Counted from the stretch's first letter, positions 29,087 through 37,502 are shown. The stretch: 64,000 bases of DNA from Bacteroidota bacterium (GCA_018266555.1 JAFEAF010000007.1:1-64000), one strand, 5' to 3'. The notes: generated by a model not told the origin, from the letters alone. Translations and numbers: made by a program.

Positions 29087-29747
29087 TTAAACGAATACCA
29101 GGACTACGATGGCGAGGAGCGCAATAGCACCAATGATCATCATAAATTTTCCGCTGAGTACAAAGCCTTTATTGCGGGCTACGAGGCTGAGATCATCAAA
29201 ATATCCGTCATTGTACCACCCATTTCGGCGATGGGCAATTAAATCCACCTCCACCACTCTGGTTGATGAAGGAGCAATAAAGCTATCCGCAATTAACAGC
29301 CATTTATCTACAGGCGACAATGTATCTGTGTCGAAAGTATAAAGCGCTTTGCTTAATGTATCGGCCTTGCAGGTAATCATTATTCTTGACTGATCCGGAG
29401 GATCTTGCGGAAACGCATGCACATATCCTTTAAATACCAGCTCTAATTTCCTGTCGTCAACTTCCCTTTTATATTTGTTTAGTGAAATAACTTGTCTCAA
29501 AATGCCAAGTGAATCTCCTCCTTCAAGGAAAAAATGTTTACCTTCTTTACTCCAGTGATACGAGTTAGAGGTGGTATCACCCTCCAATGATGTCCAATGG
29601 CCTATTACGTTTTGCCACGCCTTTTGGCGTTGTATCATATCTCGGTTCTTCGGCGCTTCCGTTTATGATTAAATTTTGTGAGGTATGCCGGTTTGAATTA
29701 CATGCAGCTAATGTTACAATCAAATAGGTGTAGATGATATTTTTCAT
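29087..29747 (-). pseudogene. membrane-anchored lipoprotein with a lectin-like domain, frameshifted
   Basis: From an ATG at 29747 the reading gives a signal peptide with lipobox (TLAAC), then NLIINGSAEEPRYDTTPK, after which the frame is lost. The next frame (open to 29087) continues AWQNVIGHWTSLEGD, then a beta-rich domain (HFFLEGGDSL, WLLIADSFIAPSSTRVVEV, YFDDLSLVARN) and a C-terminal transmembrane helix (IIGAIALLAIVVLVFV). The switch lies at a run of four A near 29618; three A would restore CCA AAG GCG TGG. NGxAE at the start and FDDLSLV at the end are typical of carbohydrate-binding jelly-roll modules. Operator G lies 67 bp upstream. It is either a real frameshift or an assembly indel. Confidence 0.66.
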
Positions 29748-29813
29748 AATTTTTTATCGTTTTAAATGTAGTCTCGTAAATCTAACAGCACCAGTATCAT
29801 GTTTGAATTTCTA

Positions 29814-29840
29814 ATTGACCAACGCATGCTTATTATCGTT
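29814..29840. promoter_or_regulatory. predicted LytTR operator G
   Basis: Half-sites ATTGAC (29814-29819) and ATCGTT (29835-29840) have 21-bp spacing and are followed by AAA. The spacer CAACGCATGCTTATT resembles sites C, D and F. It lies 67 bp upstream of the lectin-like lipoprotein start at 29747. Confidence 0.6.
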
Positions 29841-29847
29841 AAAAACA

Positions 29848-30937
29848 TTATTCATTATTCTTTAAATTAAAAGTGACATCTATTTTCTGTTCAATATGTG
29901 TTTCTTCATCACCAAGATGAGTTTTTGCTGTTCCTTTAATGGATGGTTTCTCATCGGTGCCTCCAATTGTAAACGTGCTATTATCTGAAAAAACTTTTCC
30001 TAAAGTGAGTTTTACTCTGTTGATAGGATAGTTTACACGAGTAAATAGCGGAAGACCTGCGGCAGTTGCAATGTAGAAGTAAACATAGCATATCTGCGGG
30101 CCAAAATCAGCTATCGCTTCATTCACATAAAGTGTGAGTTTTTTAGTGTTTAAATCGTAATCTGCGTCTATCGGAATATTAAAATATGCTGGTGTTATAA
30201 CAAACCGGGCTGCTGCTCCAAATCCTGTATTTTGATCAGCCTTAGCGCTTGAAAAAGGAATAAAAGGCGGAGAATATACGCATATAGGGAATATCGTAAC
30301 GAAACCGCTTTTCCCTTTCATTTCATCTTTAAACGCATCAATTTCTTTTACATTTTGATAAATAAAAATGGGTGGCGTTACCTTCGATGTTGCCTTTCAT
30401 TTTCATTATGCCACCGTTAATGTTATTTTTTGGGCAGCGTAAGCTAATGATGCCGGAAGTGGAATAATTATAATCCCACCATGCTATTTGATTTTTATTG
30501 CGGACAATACAGCGATAATTTTCTGAGAGATCACCGGAGAGGTTGACGCAATACTTTCCTAGTAAATGATCGGACGCCATACTCATTAATTCTCCTGCAA
30601 ACCCATCTGATGCAATTTGAGAGTATAGAGTTTCAGAAGTTGCTACGGAATTTGCAATTATTTTGGTACACTCAATATCTATGTTCTTAACATCACCGCC
30701 TATCCCAGCTTTATCGTTTGCAGAGCCTGCGGCGCCGGGTATTCCATTGTTTAAGGCAATATTTTTTAGGGTATTTAAAATAAACTTACATTCAATATTA
30801 GTAACGGTACCATACGCTGCACATGCTTCTTTAAGCATAACAAGGTATTCGCAAATGCTATTGTCATAAGGTTGATGACTGGCTATGTCATTTGCCTGCT
30901 TCATTTTATCTGCTGTTTGTAAAATGGAATCTGTTAC
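29848..30937 (-). pseudogene. probable downstream part of the 31837 gene, broken by a stop and a frameshift
   Basis: The frame of the 299-residue protein stays open after its TGA (30938-30940). The next codons read VTDSILQTADKMKQAND and continue for ~188 codons (CEYLVMLKEACAAYG, KYCVNLSGDLSENYRCIV, NNINGGIMKMKGNIEG) to a stop at 30338. A +1 shift near 30365-30405, possibly at a run of five T, leads into IYQNVKEIDAFKDEMKGK and a beta-rich C-terminus ending at 29848. The piece has no signal peptide of its own, although the flanking genes are all exported. The simplest reading is one ~660-residue exported protein broken twice. Alternatively a separate gene starts at the Met at 30904. Confidence 0.5.
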
Positions 30938-31837
30938 TCATTCAAAATTTGTAACAACAGTCTGTGGTAATGGGCCGCTGCTTTTTTCAAGCACATCAAA
31001 ATTTTTGCCCGCCGCATCCAGATCATTTAATAACTGCAAATAGGCATTTTCTTTTTCTTTTACTTTTGTAATTTCTTTATTTAAACCCGAGGCATCTTTT
31101 GTGGATAGCTTGGGTATTGTGGCATCAATGTCATGATCCAGATTATCGGCAGCTCTTTTTATTTCTGTTTTTGGTGCTTCTGTTACCGAGTCCATTTCTT
31201 TAAAGTCAAATGCAGACACATCTTCACTTTGTGAAGCTTTCCCATCGCTGCTTTTCACCTCGATCGTATAGTCGCCATCGCCACCAGGCTGCCATGTAGT
31301 GGAAAAGCTTCCATCTTCTTTCATTGGAATATTTTTCGATTGGCTTACTTTATTCTCTGCCGTAATTGTCATCACTACCTGGTTGAAATTTTTATACTTA
31401 ATGCTTTTGCCTGTAACAGCAACTGAATTACCTATGAGCACTTTTGTAGGGAACACTTTGAGTGTTATAAAACTGCCATTGCTGCTGTAAGGATTTGGCT
31501 GTACCGCTGGCTTATTCTTATTTCCGGTGTTTGTTCCTGTAGTGGACGCTGTTGCAGGAGCTGTCTGTGTTGAAGTATTGCTATCTCCCTGCGAAGCCTG
31601 AACTTTTGTATTTGTGGAATCTACAGGGGTTATTGTTGCACCATTTTTATTTTTCCCTTTAGGGTTTGTTCGCTTTTTTGTCAAGGAATCGAGGCCCTGG
31701 TCAATATTAGATGACACTTTTTGTTCAGCCTTTGATGTGGCATCATTAACTATTCTGCGGCTTAAATCTTTTAATATTTGCCCGTTACAAAAAATACCGG
31801 CAAAAGAAAATATGAGGAGAATAAATATTTTTTTCAT
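30938..31837 (-). CDS. exported protein with an Ig-like domain, possibly truncated
   Basis: The protein is 299 residues. A signal peptide (MKKIFILLIFSFAG to CNGQ) is followed by a helical stretch, a Thr/Ser/Asn-rich linker (about 65-125) and an Ig-like beta-sandwich (about 128-215: FITLKVFPTKVLIGNSVAV, GSFSTTWQPGGDGDYTIEV). It ends in a charged helical region (about 225-299, KEITKVKEKENAYLQLLND). The stop at 30938 may be a nonsense mutation, because the same frame stays open beyond it. Operator C lies 95 bp upstream. Confidence 0.62.
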   Translation of the reverse strand: MKKIFILLIFSFAGIFCNGQILKDLSRRIVNDATSKAEQKVSSNIDQGLDSLTKKRTNPKGKNKNGATITPVDSTNTKVQASQGDSNTSTQTAPATASTTGTNTGNKNKPAVQPNPYSSNGSFITLKVFPTKVLIGNSVAVTGKSIKYKNFNQVVMTITAENKVSQSKNIPMKEDGSFSTTWQPGGDGDYTIEVKSSDGKASQSEDVSAFDFKEMDSVTEAPKTEIKRAADNLDHDIDATIPKLSTKDASGLNKEITKVKEKENAYLQLLNDLDAAGKNFDVLEKSSGPLPQTVVTNFE

Positions 31838-31931
31838 AGCCTTACTTATTTTATTAGTAATGATTATTCAGGGAGTGCAGTAAATATCTTAGTACTAAGT
31901 TGCCATACACGGAAGGGTGTTATAATAATTA

Positions 31932-31958
31932 CCCGACAAACGTATCCTGAAAATCGGC
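31932..31958. promoter_or_regulatory. predicted LytTR operator C
   Basis: Half-sites CCCGAC (31932-31937) and ATCGGC (31953-31958) have 21-bp spacing and are followed by AAA. The spacer AAACGTATCCTGAAA differs from site D at only a few bases. It lies 95 bp upstream of the minus-strand gene at 31837 and 66 bp upstream of the regulator pseudogene at 32025 on the plus strand. It is therefore a duplicate of the regulator's own promoter region (site D). Confidence 0.68.
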
Positions 31959-32024
31959 AAAAGAACAATATCTTATTTTTGAAATTCAGTAATTTGCAGT
32001 TTAGTAAAACATTCTATTCCAAAA

Positions 32025-32262
32025 ATGGATACTCCAGATTTAAAGATTAAATATGCAGTGATTGATGACGATGTCATTGATCGTACCGTCATTGACTCAG
32101 AAGCAAAAAAGTTTCTCTTTCTACAAAAAGCAGCTTCATTCAGCAACCCAGTAGAAGCGCTGTAGTTTATTTCAAACAACGCACCCGATGTTATTTTTTT
32201 ACATTACAGCCTGAGTTTGCATTGGAGGGATTTGAGTTTAATGTTTTTGATTTTTTACTTCG
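32025..32262 (+). pseudogene. truncated LytTR response-regulator gene copy
   Basis: The first 46 codons (MDTPDLKIKYAVIDDD, then SFSNPVEAL) parallel the functional regulator at 33299 codon by codon, down to the 5' non-coding sequence (TTTAGTAAAACATTC versus CTTAGTAAAACATTC). A TAG stops the frame at 32163-32165. Matching sequence continues (FISN.APDVIFL). About 80 bp corresponding to the phospho-acceptor region and helix alpha-3 are then missing, and it resumes as PEFALEGFE with a frame change before ending near 32262. The whole LytTR DNA-binding half is absent. It cannot make a working regulator. Confidence 0.88.
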
Positions 32263-32263
32263 G

Positions 32264-32341
32264 TCATATTAGCAGAGCCTGTTGAATTGTTGCAGGATAT
32301 TATAATGCCGCAAAAAACATAAAACTGCAATGAGATACATT
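32264..32341 (-). pseudogene. remnant of a small lipoprotein 5' end
   Basis: Read on the minus strand, this stretch matches the signal-peptide and lipobox coding sequence of the lipoprotein at 27536-28078: TATCCTGCAACAATTC followed by a GGCTCTG stretch. It has stops in frame and no body. It directly abuts the regulator pseudogene, so the two fragments form a scar from a rearrangement. Confidence 0.6.
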
Positions 32342-32376
32342 TTCAAAAAATGTTTAGTGTGAATTATTGCCCTTTC

Positions 32377-32964
32377 TCAACTCTTTATAAAAGGCAAATT
32401 GAAACTACCGTCGGTTATTGTTACAGTTTTGTTGCCATGACTTTTATCTTGAGTAAATGTTCCTGAAAATGTCCCTGAAACACGACTGCTGCTTATGTTG
32501 GTAATGGTTACCGTTACTGAATCTGAATAAAAATTATTATTTATTTTGCCATCCATATAAGAAGCTTTTATAGTTTTTTTATCCATAAACCCTGAAAGAG
32601 AGGGCTGATATTTGCCTATTGATGTAGTTCCGTTGTTAGCGACCTGAAAAACAAATACATTGCTGCTTTTGGTAGTAACTTCTATTTTCAGCATTCCGCT
32701 GGCTGCATCATTGCTTACTTCATTAATAAATAAACCACCGTTCTGAACATCTGCTGCTGTTTCCACCCGTTCACCGTTTATGGTATAGGAAAAATTTTCT
32801 TTACTACCCGTAAGGTTAGTGTAAGAAGCTGCTGTATTTGAAGATGATGCACTTGTCTTGGCATCAGATTTGGTTGTTTTATTTCCTGTTGAATCGTTAC
32901 ATGCAGAAAAGAATAATAAACATGCAGAGGAAATAATTGCGGTGGATAATTTTAAATGTTTCAT
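32377..32964 (-). CDS. small lipoprotein of the SGTFSG/DGSFNLPF family
   Basis: The protein is 195 residues with a signal peptide (MKHLKLSTAI) and lipobox (FSAC, Cys22), then a Lys/Ser/Thr linker. The domain starts at KENFSYTINGE and ends SSRVSGTFSGTFTQ and ITDGSFNLPFIKS, matching the other three members. Operator D lies 245 bp upstream and could act in this direction as well as on the regulator gene. Confidence 0.78.
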   Translation of the reverse strand: MKHLKLSTAIISSACLLFFSACNDSTGNKTTKSDAKTSASSSNTAASYTNLTGSKENFSYTINGERVETAADVQNGGLFINEVSNDAASGMLKIEVTTKSSNVFVFQVANNGTTSIGKYQPSLSGFMDKKTIKASYMDGKINNNFYSDSVTVTITNISSSRVSGTFSGTFTQDKSHGNKTVTITDGSFNLPFIKS

Positions 32965-33298
32965 TGTTTTAAATTTTAATATTAATAGGCGAAAAATGTA
33001 GCATTAAGATTAAATGTTTTTTTAATAATGGATGGATTGGCAACAGATTTACTAATTTGTTTTTGCATCACCAGTTTAAATGAGCTGTTGCAAAGTATTA
33101 CTGAGATCAATGACAGAAGAAGAGATTTTTCATAAAAACCATTTTAAATGTGAGAAATATATTTATTTGTTTAAAACTATTATAGCACAATAGGCAAAAT
33201 GAAATTTAACCGACAAACGTATCATTAAAATCGTCAGAAGATTTTTAGCGTAACTCAGGTTTATAATTTGTAGCTTAGTAAAACATTCGCTTTCAAAA
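32965..33298. other. divergent intergenic region of 334 bp
   Basis: This region lies between the lipoprotein gene (minus) and the regulator gene (plus). It holds operator D at 33209-33235 and, 28-36 bp before the regulator ATG, a TATAATTTG at 33262-33270. The latter resembles the Bacteroidota -7 element TAnnTTTG but has one extra base in the spacer. The pseudogene copy keeps TAATTTG at the same place. Nothing else was recognised. Confidence 0.45.
33209..33235. promoter_or_regulatory. predicted LytTR operator D (autoregulation)
   Basis: Half-sites ACCGAC (33209-33214) and ATCGTC (33230-33235) have 21-bp spacing and are followed by AGA. The spacer AAACGTATCATTAAA matches site C closely. It ends 63 bp before the ATG of the LytTR response regulator, suggesting the regulator controls its own gene. 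Confidence 0.7.
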
Positions 33299-34015
33299 AT
33301 GGATACTCCAGATTTAAAGATTAAATATGCCGTGATAGATGATGACGATATAGACCGTAATGTGATAGAACTTGAGGCAAATAAATTCCCCTTTTTTCAA
33401 AAAACAGCTTCATTCAGCAACCCGGTAGAAGCGCTGGAGTTTATTTCAAACACCGAACCCGATGTAATTTTCTTAGATATTGAAATGCCCGGCCTGACAG
33501 GCATAGAGTTTTTAAAACAAAAACCGCTGATATCGGCGCTCGTTATTTTTATTACCTCGCATCCTGAGTTCGCATTGGAGGGATTTGAGCTGGATGCTTT
33601 TGATTATCTGCTAAAGCCTGTTTCTTCAGACCGGTTTGCGAGGTGCGCTTTGCGTCTTTATGATTTTTCCAGGATGAAGAAGAATTCCTATGCCTATGAA
33701 TCGGAGCAGGAGAAAGATACCATTGTAATAAAACAGGGTTACGATAAATATAAAATTAGGGTTCATGATATTTTATACCTGGAAGCAATGAAGGATTACA
33801 CAAAAATTATTACTCAAACAACGCAATACCTGGTGTTAACGACATTAAATGCAATGAAAGAAAGACTCCCTGTAGGCAAGTTCATTCAGATACATAGAAG
33901 CTATGTGGTGAATAAAGATAAAATGGATATAGTTGAAAAAAATAAAATACATATTCAATCACACATTCTTCCTGTTGGAAAATTGTATAAGCATACTTTA
34001 AATTTTCCGGTTTAA
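33299..34015 (+). CDS. LytTR-family response regulator
   Basis: The protein is 238 residues. The receiver domain (about 8-125) has the acidic pocket DDDD (14-17), the phospho-acceptor Asp60 in VIFLDIEMPG, Thr in FITSHPEF and Lys in DYLLKPVSSDRF. The LytTR DNA-binding domain (about 135-238) shows ILYLEAMKDYTKI, VLTTLNAMKERLP, FIQIHRSYVVNK and HILPVGKLYK. It precedes a sensor kinase by 45 bp. Seven 21-bp-spaced sites in the 9-34 kb region, one just upstream of this gene, are its likely targets. It probably turns the kinase signal into expression of cassette 1 and the lipoprotein operons. Confidence 0.94.
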   Translation: MDTPDLKIKYAVIDDDDIDRNVIELEANKFPFFQKTASFSNPVEALEFISNTEPDVIFLDIEMPGLTGIEFLKQKPLISALVIFITSHPEFALEGFELDAFDYLLKPVSSDRFARCALRLYDFSRMKKNSYAYESEQEKDTIVIKQGYDKYKIRVHDILYLEAMKDYTKIITQTTQYLVLTTLNAMKERLPVGKFIQIHRSYVVNKDKMDIVEKNKIHIQSHILPVGKLYKHTLNFPV

Positions 34016-34060
34016 TCTTATCATAATAAATAACTAAATTGCTGATATATTCAAACGAAA

Positions 34061-36181
34061 ATGTTCCGGCGCCTTTTCATAGTCGTTATCATTATAAATA
34101 TTTCAACTATAGCCAGGCCACAGGCACCTGACCTTTCAACAATAAATAGCGCTAAAGAAAAGATTAGTGCATGGCTCAAATATTGCAGCGTTTTGCGGCT
34201 GAATACTTCGGGCAGCCCTGATAATTATGCTAAACTCCAGGATGCCGGATTGAAAGGGGTGCAGATGGTAAATGACAGCGACCTCGAAGACAAAGCCAGT
34301 TTTTACACTTATGCGGCGCTTGGATATTATTACCAGATAAAATTTGACAGCGCCCAATTTTATTTTTATGAAAGCCTGCATAGCGCCCAGCGTTCACATA
34401 ATGCTAAGTTGATTGCCGCAGCCTCAGAAGCGCTGATGAGCCTGAATTTTCAAATGCAACAAATTGAAAAAGTTGATGAGTGTAAAAACATTTTGCAATC
34501 AATTGCCGACACGACAAAAAACAATTCCATTCTGCAGGATATATATTCAGCATTTGGAAGTTATTATCAAAATAAATCTTACTATAGTACCGCCCAGGAT
34601 TATTATATAAAAAGCATTCTGCTCCGGGAAAAAGAAGTGGACAGCACAACAAACTCCAAGTCGAAATTCGATTATGCCATTCAATGCGACCAGCTATCCA
34701 AATTATACCTTAACACCCAAATGCCAGATAAAAGCATTGAAGCGCTCCGGAAGGGAACACGGTTTGCCGGTGTTTCCCCGGTAGTGGAAAACAGGCTCAC
34801 AAGTTCCTTTGTTGAAGCCTATACGTCCTTAGGCAATATTGACTCAGCATTAATTTGCCTGGCAAAATTGAATACTAATGTAAAAAATCAAAATTCTTTT
34901 CCATCTGAAGTAGTAACATCTAACCTGAACATCGCCATTTATTATATTGATCACAAGATGTACAACAAAGCATTGCCGTATGCTCAAACCGGAGATGTAC
35001 AAGCAAACAAAATCAAATCTCCCTTCCTCATTTTTCAGTCACAAATGATCATCGGCCGCTATCTTGAGGAAACTGGCAAGTATCAGCAATCCATAAATTT
35101 ATTAAACCAGGCAATACCTATAGCTCAGCAACTCAATAAAGATCTTTACGCTAACATACTTCAATACCTTGCACTCGATTATAAAGGGTTAAAAAATCCT
35201 TCAAAGGCCCTGCAATATTACGAGCAGTATAGCCAGCTAAGGGATACCTTGTCAAAGGAAAAAGTATCCCGGACTTTTGCTGACCTGGAAACGCATTATC
35301 AAACAACAGAAAAAGAAAATCAAATCGTTTCTTTAAATCAAAAAAATAAACTGAATGCGCTGGAGTTAAAGCAGGCCGCTAATACAAAAACTATACTTAT
35401 ACTTGGCCTGGCAAGCCTCGGCATCATTTCATTATTGCTGTTTTTTATCTATCGAAATAAAGAGAAAAATAATAAAACACTTAACCGGCAGAATAAACAA
35501 TTAGATGATCTGAACCACCAGCTTTCCGTAGCCAATGATACGAAAGCAAAATTATTTGGCGTGATCAGCCATGATTTGCGTTCGCCGGTAAGTAAAATTG
35601 TTCAGCTTCTTCACCTGCAAAAGGATAATTCGGCTCATCTTACCAGTGAACTCAGGGCGGATTATAATGACCGTGTTAATAAAGCATCCGAGCAGGTGCT
35701 GGAAACCATGGAAGACCTTTTATTATGGAGTAAAAGCCAGATGACTCATTTTTCTCCTCAATACAAGGGGGTTAAACTTAAACCTCTTGTAGAACAGGAA
35801 ATATTATTACTTGAAGAGCAGTTAAAAGAAAAGAATCTGAATATCAGCCTGAATATTTCTGAACAAACTCAAAAAAATACTGATGAAAATTTTATATCAA
35901 TAATATTTAGAAACCTGCTTCATAATGCCATCACACAATGCAGGCAAAATGATACCATTACTGTAGTTGAAAACGCCGGCGAAACCATCATAACAAATCC
36001 CTCTGCCACCACAACCGCCGAAGAGTTGAATACTATGATGGAACAAAACATGATCAGCAGTAAGTATTCAGGGCTGGGCCTGCAGATTGTAAAAGACTTT
36101 TCTGACAAACTTGGACTAAAAATTTTTTATAGAGCAGCAGGTGAAAAACAGATATCCTCTGTTATTAAATGGAATACCTGA
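34061..36181 (+). CDS. TPR-containing sensor histidine kinase
   Basis: The protein is 706 residues. A signal peptide (about 1-20) puts an all-helical TPR-type sensor region (about 30-410) in the periplasm. One membrane helix follows (about 443-463, ILILGLASLGIISLLLFF), then a coiled-coil linker, a HisKA domain with His504 in VISHDLRSPVSK, and an ATPase domain. The ATPase keeps the N box (NLLHNAI, about Asn622) and a G2-like box (YSGLGLQIVKD), but the G1 box with its Asp (normally DxGxG) is replaced by ENAGETIITNPSA. It is the partner of the adjacent LytTR regulator. The altered G1 box may mean weak kinase activity or mainly phosphatase activity. Confidence 0.9.
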   Translation: MFRRLFIVVIIINISTIARPQAPDLSTINSAKEKISAWLKYCSVLRLNTSGSPDNYAKLQDAGLKGVQMVNDSDLEDKASFYTYAALGYYYQIKFDSAQFYFYESLHSAQRSHNAKLIAAASEALMSLNFQMQQIEKVDECKNILQSIADTTKNNSILQDIYSAFGSYYQNKSYYSTAQDYYIKSILLREKEVDSTTNSKSKFDYAIQCDQLSKLYLNTQMPDKSIEALRKGTRFAGVSPVVENRLTSSFVEAYTSLGNIDSALICLAKLNTNVKNQNSFPSEVVTSNLNIAIYYIDHKMYNKALPYAQTGDVQANKIKSPFLIFQSQMIIGRYLEETGKYQQSINLLNQAIPIAQQLNKDLYANILQYLALDYKGLKNPSKALQYYEQYSQLRDTLSKEKVSRTFADLETHYQTTEKENQIVSLNQKNKLNALELKQAANTKTILILGLASLGIISLLLFFIYRNKEKNNKTLNRQNKQLDDLNHQLSVANDTKAKLFGVISHDLRSPVSKIVQLLHLQKDNSAHLTSELRADYNDRVNKASEQVLETMEDLLLWSKSQMTHFSPQYKGVKLKPLVEQEILLLEEQLKEKNLNISLNISEQTQKNTDENFISIIFRNLLHNAITQCRQNDTITVVENAGETIITNPSATTTAEELNTMMEQNMISSKYSGLGLQIVKDFSDKLGLKIFYRAAGEKQISSVIKWNT

Positions 36182-36234
36182 GGTTGCGGTTGTCAATTTA
36201 TCGGCAAACAAAACTTTATTTTAGGGAATACGTT

Positions 36235-37221
36235 TTAATATCCTTTGAAAATTAGTACTCCTAATATCCCGCAAATCCCTTTTACCAGCATCAGCCCGTC
36301 AATAATAATCAGGTAATATAAAATGGGTTTGCGGCGGTGCATGGAATACGCCACCCACAGTAATAATAAAAACGGAACCAGGTTGATAAAATAATGAGGC
36401 AGTGTAAAAGATGATTTAAAAGCAAAAATGCTGAATGCAATTAACCCGATAGTGGTTAATGGCAGCACAATTAAGAAAATAGTTTTCCGTAACCCGGTCT
36501 GCACTACAAAAGTTTTCAGGTGCCTGTTAGCATCGTCTGCATAATCTTTTATATCAAACATGATCGCCAATACAGAAATATACATCCAGTTTTTTATGAA
36601 CAACCAGAATACAAGAAAATCCAATGTATAATGTAAATCATTTTGCCAATTATGAAACATGGGCGGATATAGCGTAACGGCACCTGCCCACACAAAACCC
36701 ACTACAAAAGGTTTTAACCAGCCGGTTTTTCTTAGGTTGATTTTAAATACCGGGAAAAAAGCATTGCCATAATATAACAGTGCTACAAAGGGAACTGATA
36801 AAAGCATCAACCATTCAGTAGGGTAGAGGGAAAAAATATGATGGTATTCCAAGATGGCCAAATCCAGGGCGCATGCAAAAGAAATCACTAGGAAAATTAT
36901 CTGTGTAATGTTTAGCAGGCGGTCATTTCTTTGATACCATTCTGTTCTTTGGTTGTAGTAATTATATTTTGAGGGGGGCGTCAATTTTATTTTTCTTCCT
37001 GAAAAGGCAATCCGGAAACTGATCTCACCCATGTAAGCGTACGTATAATACACGATGGTGGCAGAAAACATCAGCAGGTAAAAAACAAATTTATTCAGCC
37101 CTATTGATTGCTGAAGCGAAGATTCAACTGCCAGCGACAATGCGCATAGGGCATAGAAGTAATTGCCAAAGAAAATGAATTCGGGGATTCTTTTTTTTAA
37201 TGGGGAAAGAATTTGTTTCAC
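36235..37221 (-). CDS. UbiA-like integral membrane protein
   Basis: The protein is 328 residues with about eight hydrophobic segments. The start is a GTG at 37221; no in-frame ATG lies upstream. A conserved loop FDIKDYADDANRHLKT (about 220-235) resembles the second Asp-rich motif of the UbiA prenyltransferase superfamily, but the first NDxxDxxxD motif is not seen, so activity is uncertain. Its first codons lie inside the 51-bp direct repeat shared with 49043-49093, and a terminator-like hairpin sits directly upstream. This fits an originally promoter-distal gene behind sialidase 2 that was separated from it by insertion of cassette 2. Confidence 0.7.
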   Translation of the reverse strand: MKQILSPLKKRIPEFIFFGNYFYALCALSLAVESSLQQSIGLNKFVFYLLMFSATIVYYTYAYMGEISFRIAFSGRKIKLTPPSKYNYYNQRTEWYQRNDRLLNITQIIFLVISFACALDLAILEYHHIFSLYPTEWLMLLSVPFVALLYYGNAFFPVFKINLRKTGWLKPFVVGFVWAGAVTLYPPMFHNWQNDLHYTLDFLVFWLFIKNWMYISVLAIMFDIKDYADDANRHLKTFVVQTGLRKTIFLIVLPLTTIGLIAFSIFAFKSSFTLPHYFINLVPFLLLLWVAYSMHRRKPILYYLIIIDGLMLVKGICGILGVLIFKGY

Positions 37222-37253
37222 AAAATGAAAATTACTAAAAAGCCTGAACTAAA
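37203..37253. repeat. left 51-bp direct repeat flanking cassette 2
   Basis: This 51-bp sequence is identical to 49043-49093, and weaker similarity continues for about 25 bp (to about 37277). It contains the GTG start and first codons of the UbiA-like gene, its 5' leader and the left arm of a terminator-like hairpin (GCCTGA at 37242-37247 with TCAGGC at 37271-37276). Confidence 0.85.
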
Positions 37254-37343
37254 TACAAATGTAATTTAACTCAGGCAGCATCCTTTTTAGAATGCTACTC
37301 TGGTTTTGTTTGGGCGACATTTAAAACAATTAGTGCTCTTTCT

Positions 37344-37502
37344 TTATTGGTTTATTTTTTTTGTGCCGGTATCATTACCGAATGCTGCCGCTCCATCAGA
37401 ATTTATTTCCGGCCTGATATTATAACTCCGGCTGCTTAAAAAATATTCATCAACTGAAATGCCCATATACAACCTGCTGGCAAAAGAATATGATGCAGCC
37501 AT
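37344..37502 (-). other. possible 52-codon gene remnant
   Basis: The frame from an ATG at 37502 to TAA at 37344 reads MAASYSFASRLYMGISVDEY, then FLSSRSYNIRPEINSDG and a KKINQ end. The composition and strand-like pattern look like the tail of an outer-membrane or secreted protein rather than noise. There is no signal peptide. It sits just inside the inserted segment and may be a 3' fragment carried along with it. Confidence 0.3.

Noticed and set aside
30938-30940. TGA read-through or recoding in the 31837 gene
   Set aside because: TGA is used as a normal stop elsewhere in the window, and the same region contains other damage, so a nonsense change or a true gene end is simpler.
36200-36208. 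ATCGGCAAA half-site between the kinase and the UbiA-like gene
   Set aside because: There is no partner half-site 21 bp away, and it lies between two convergent gene ends.
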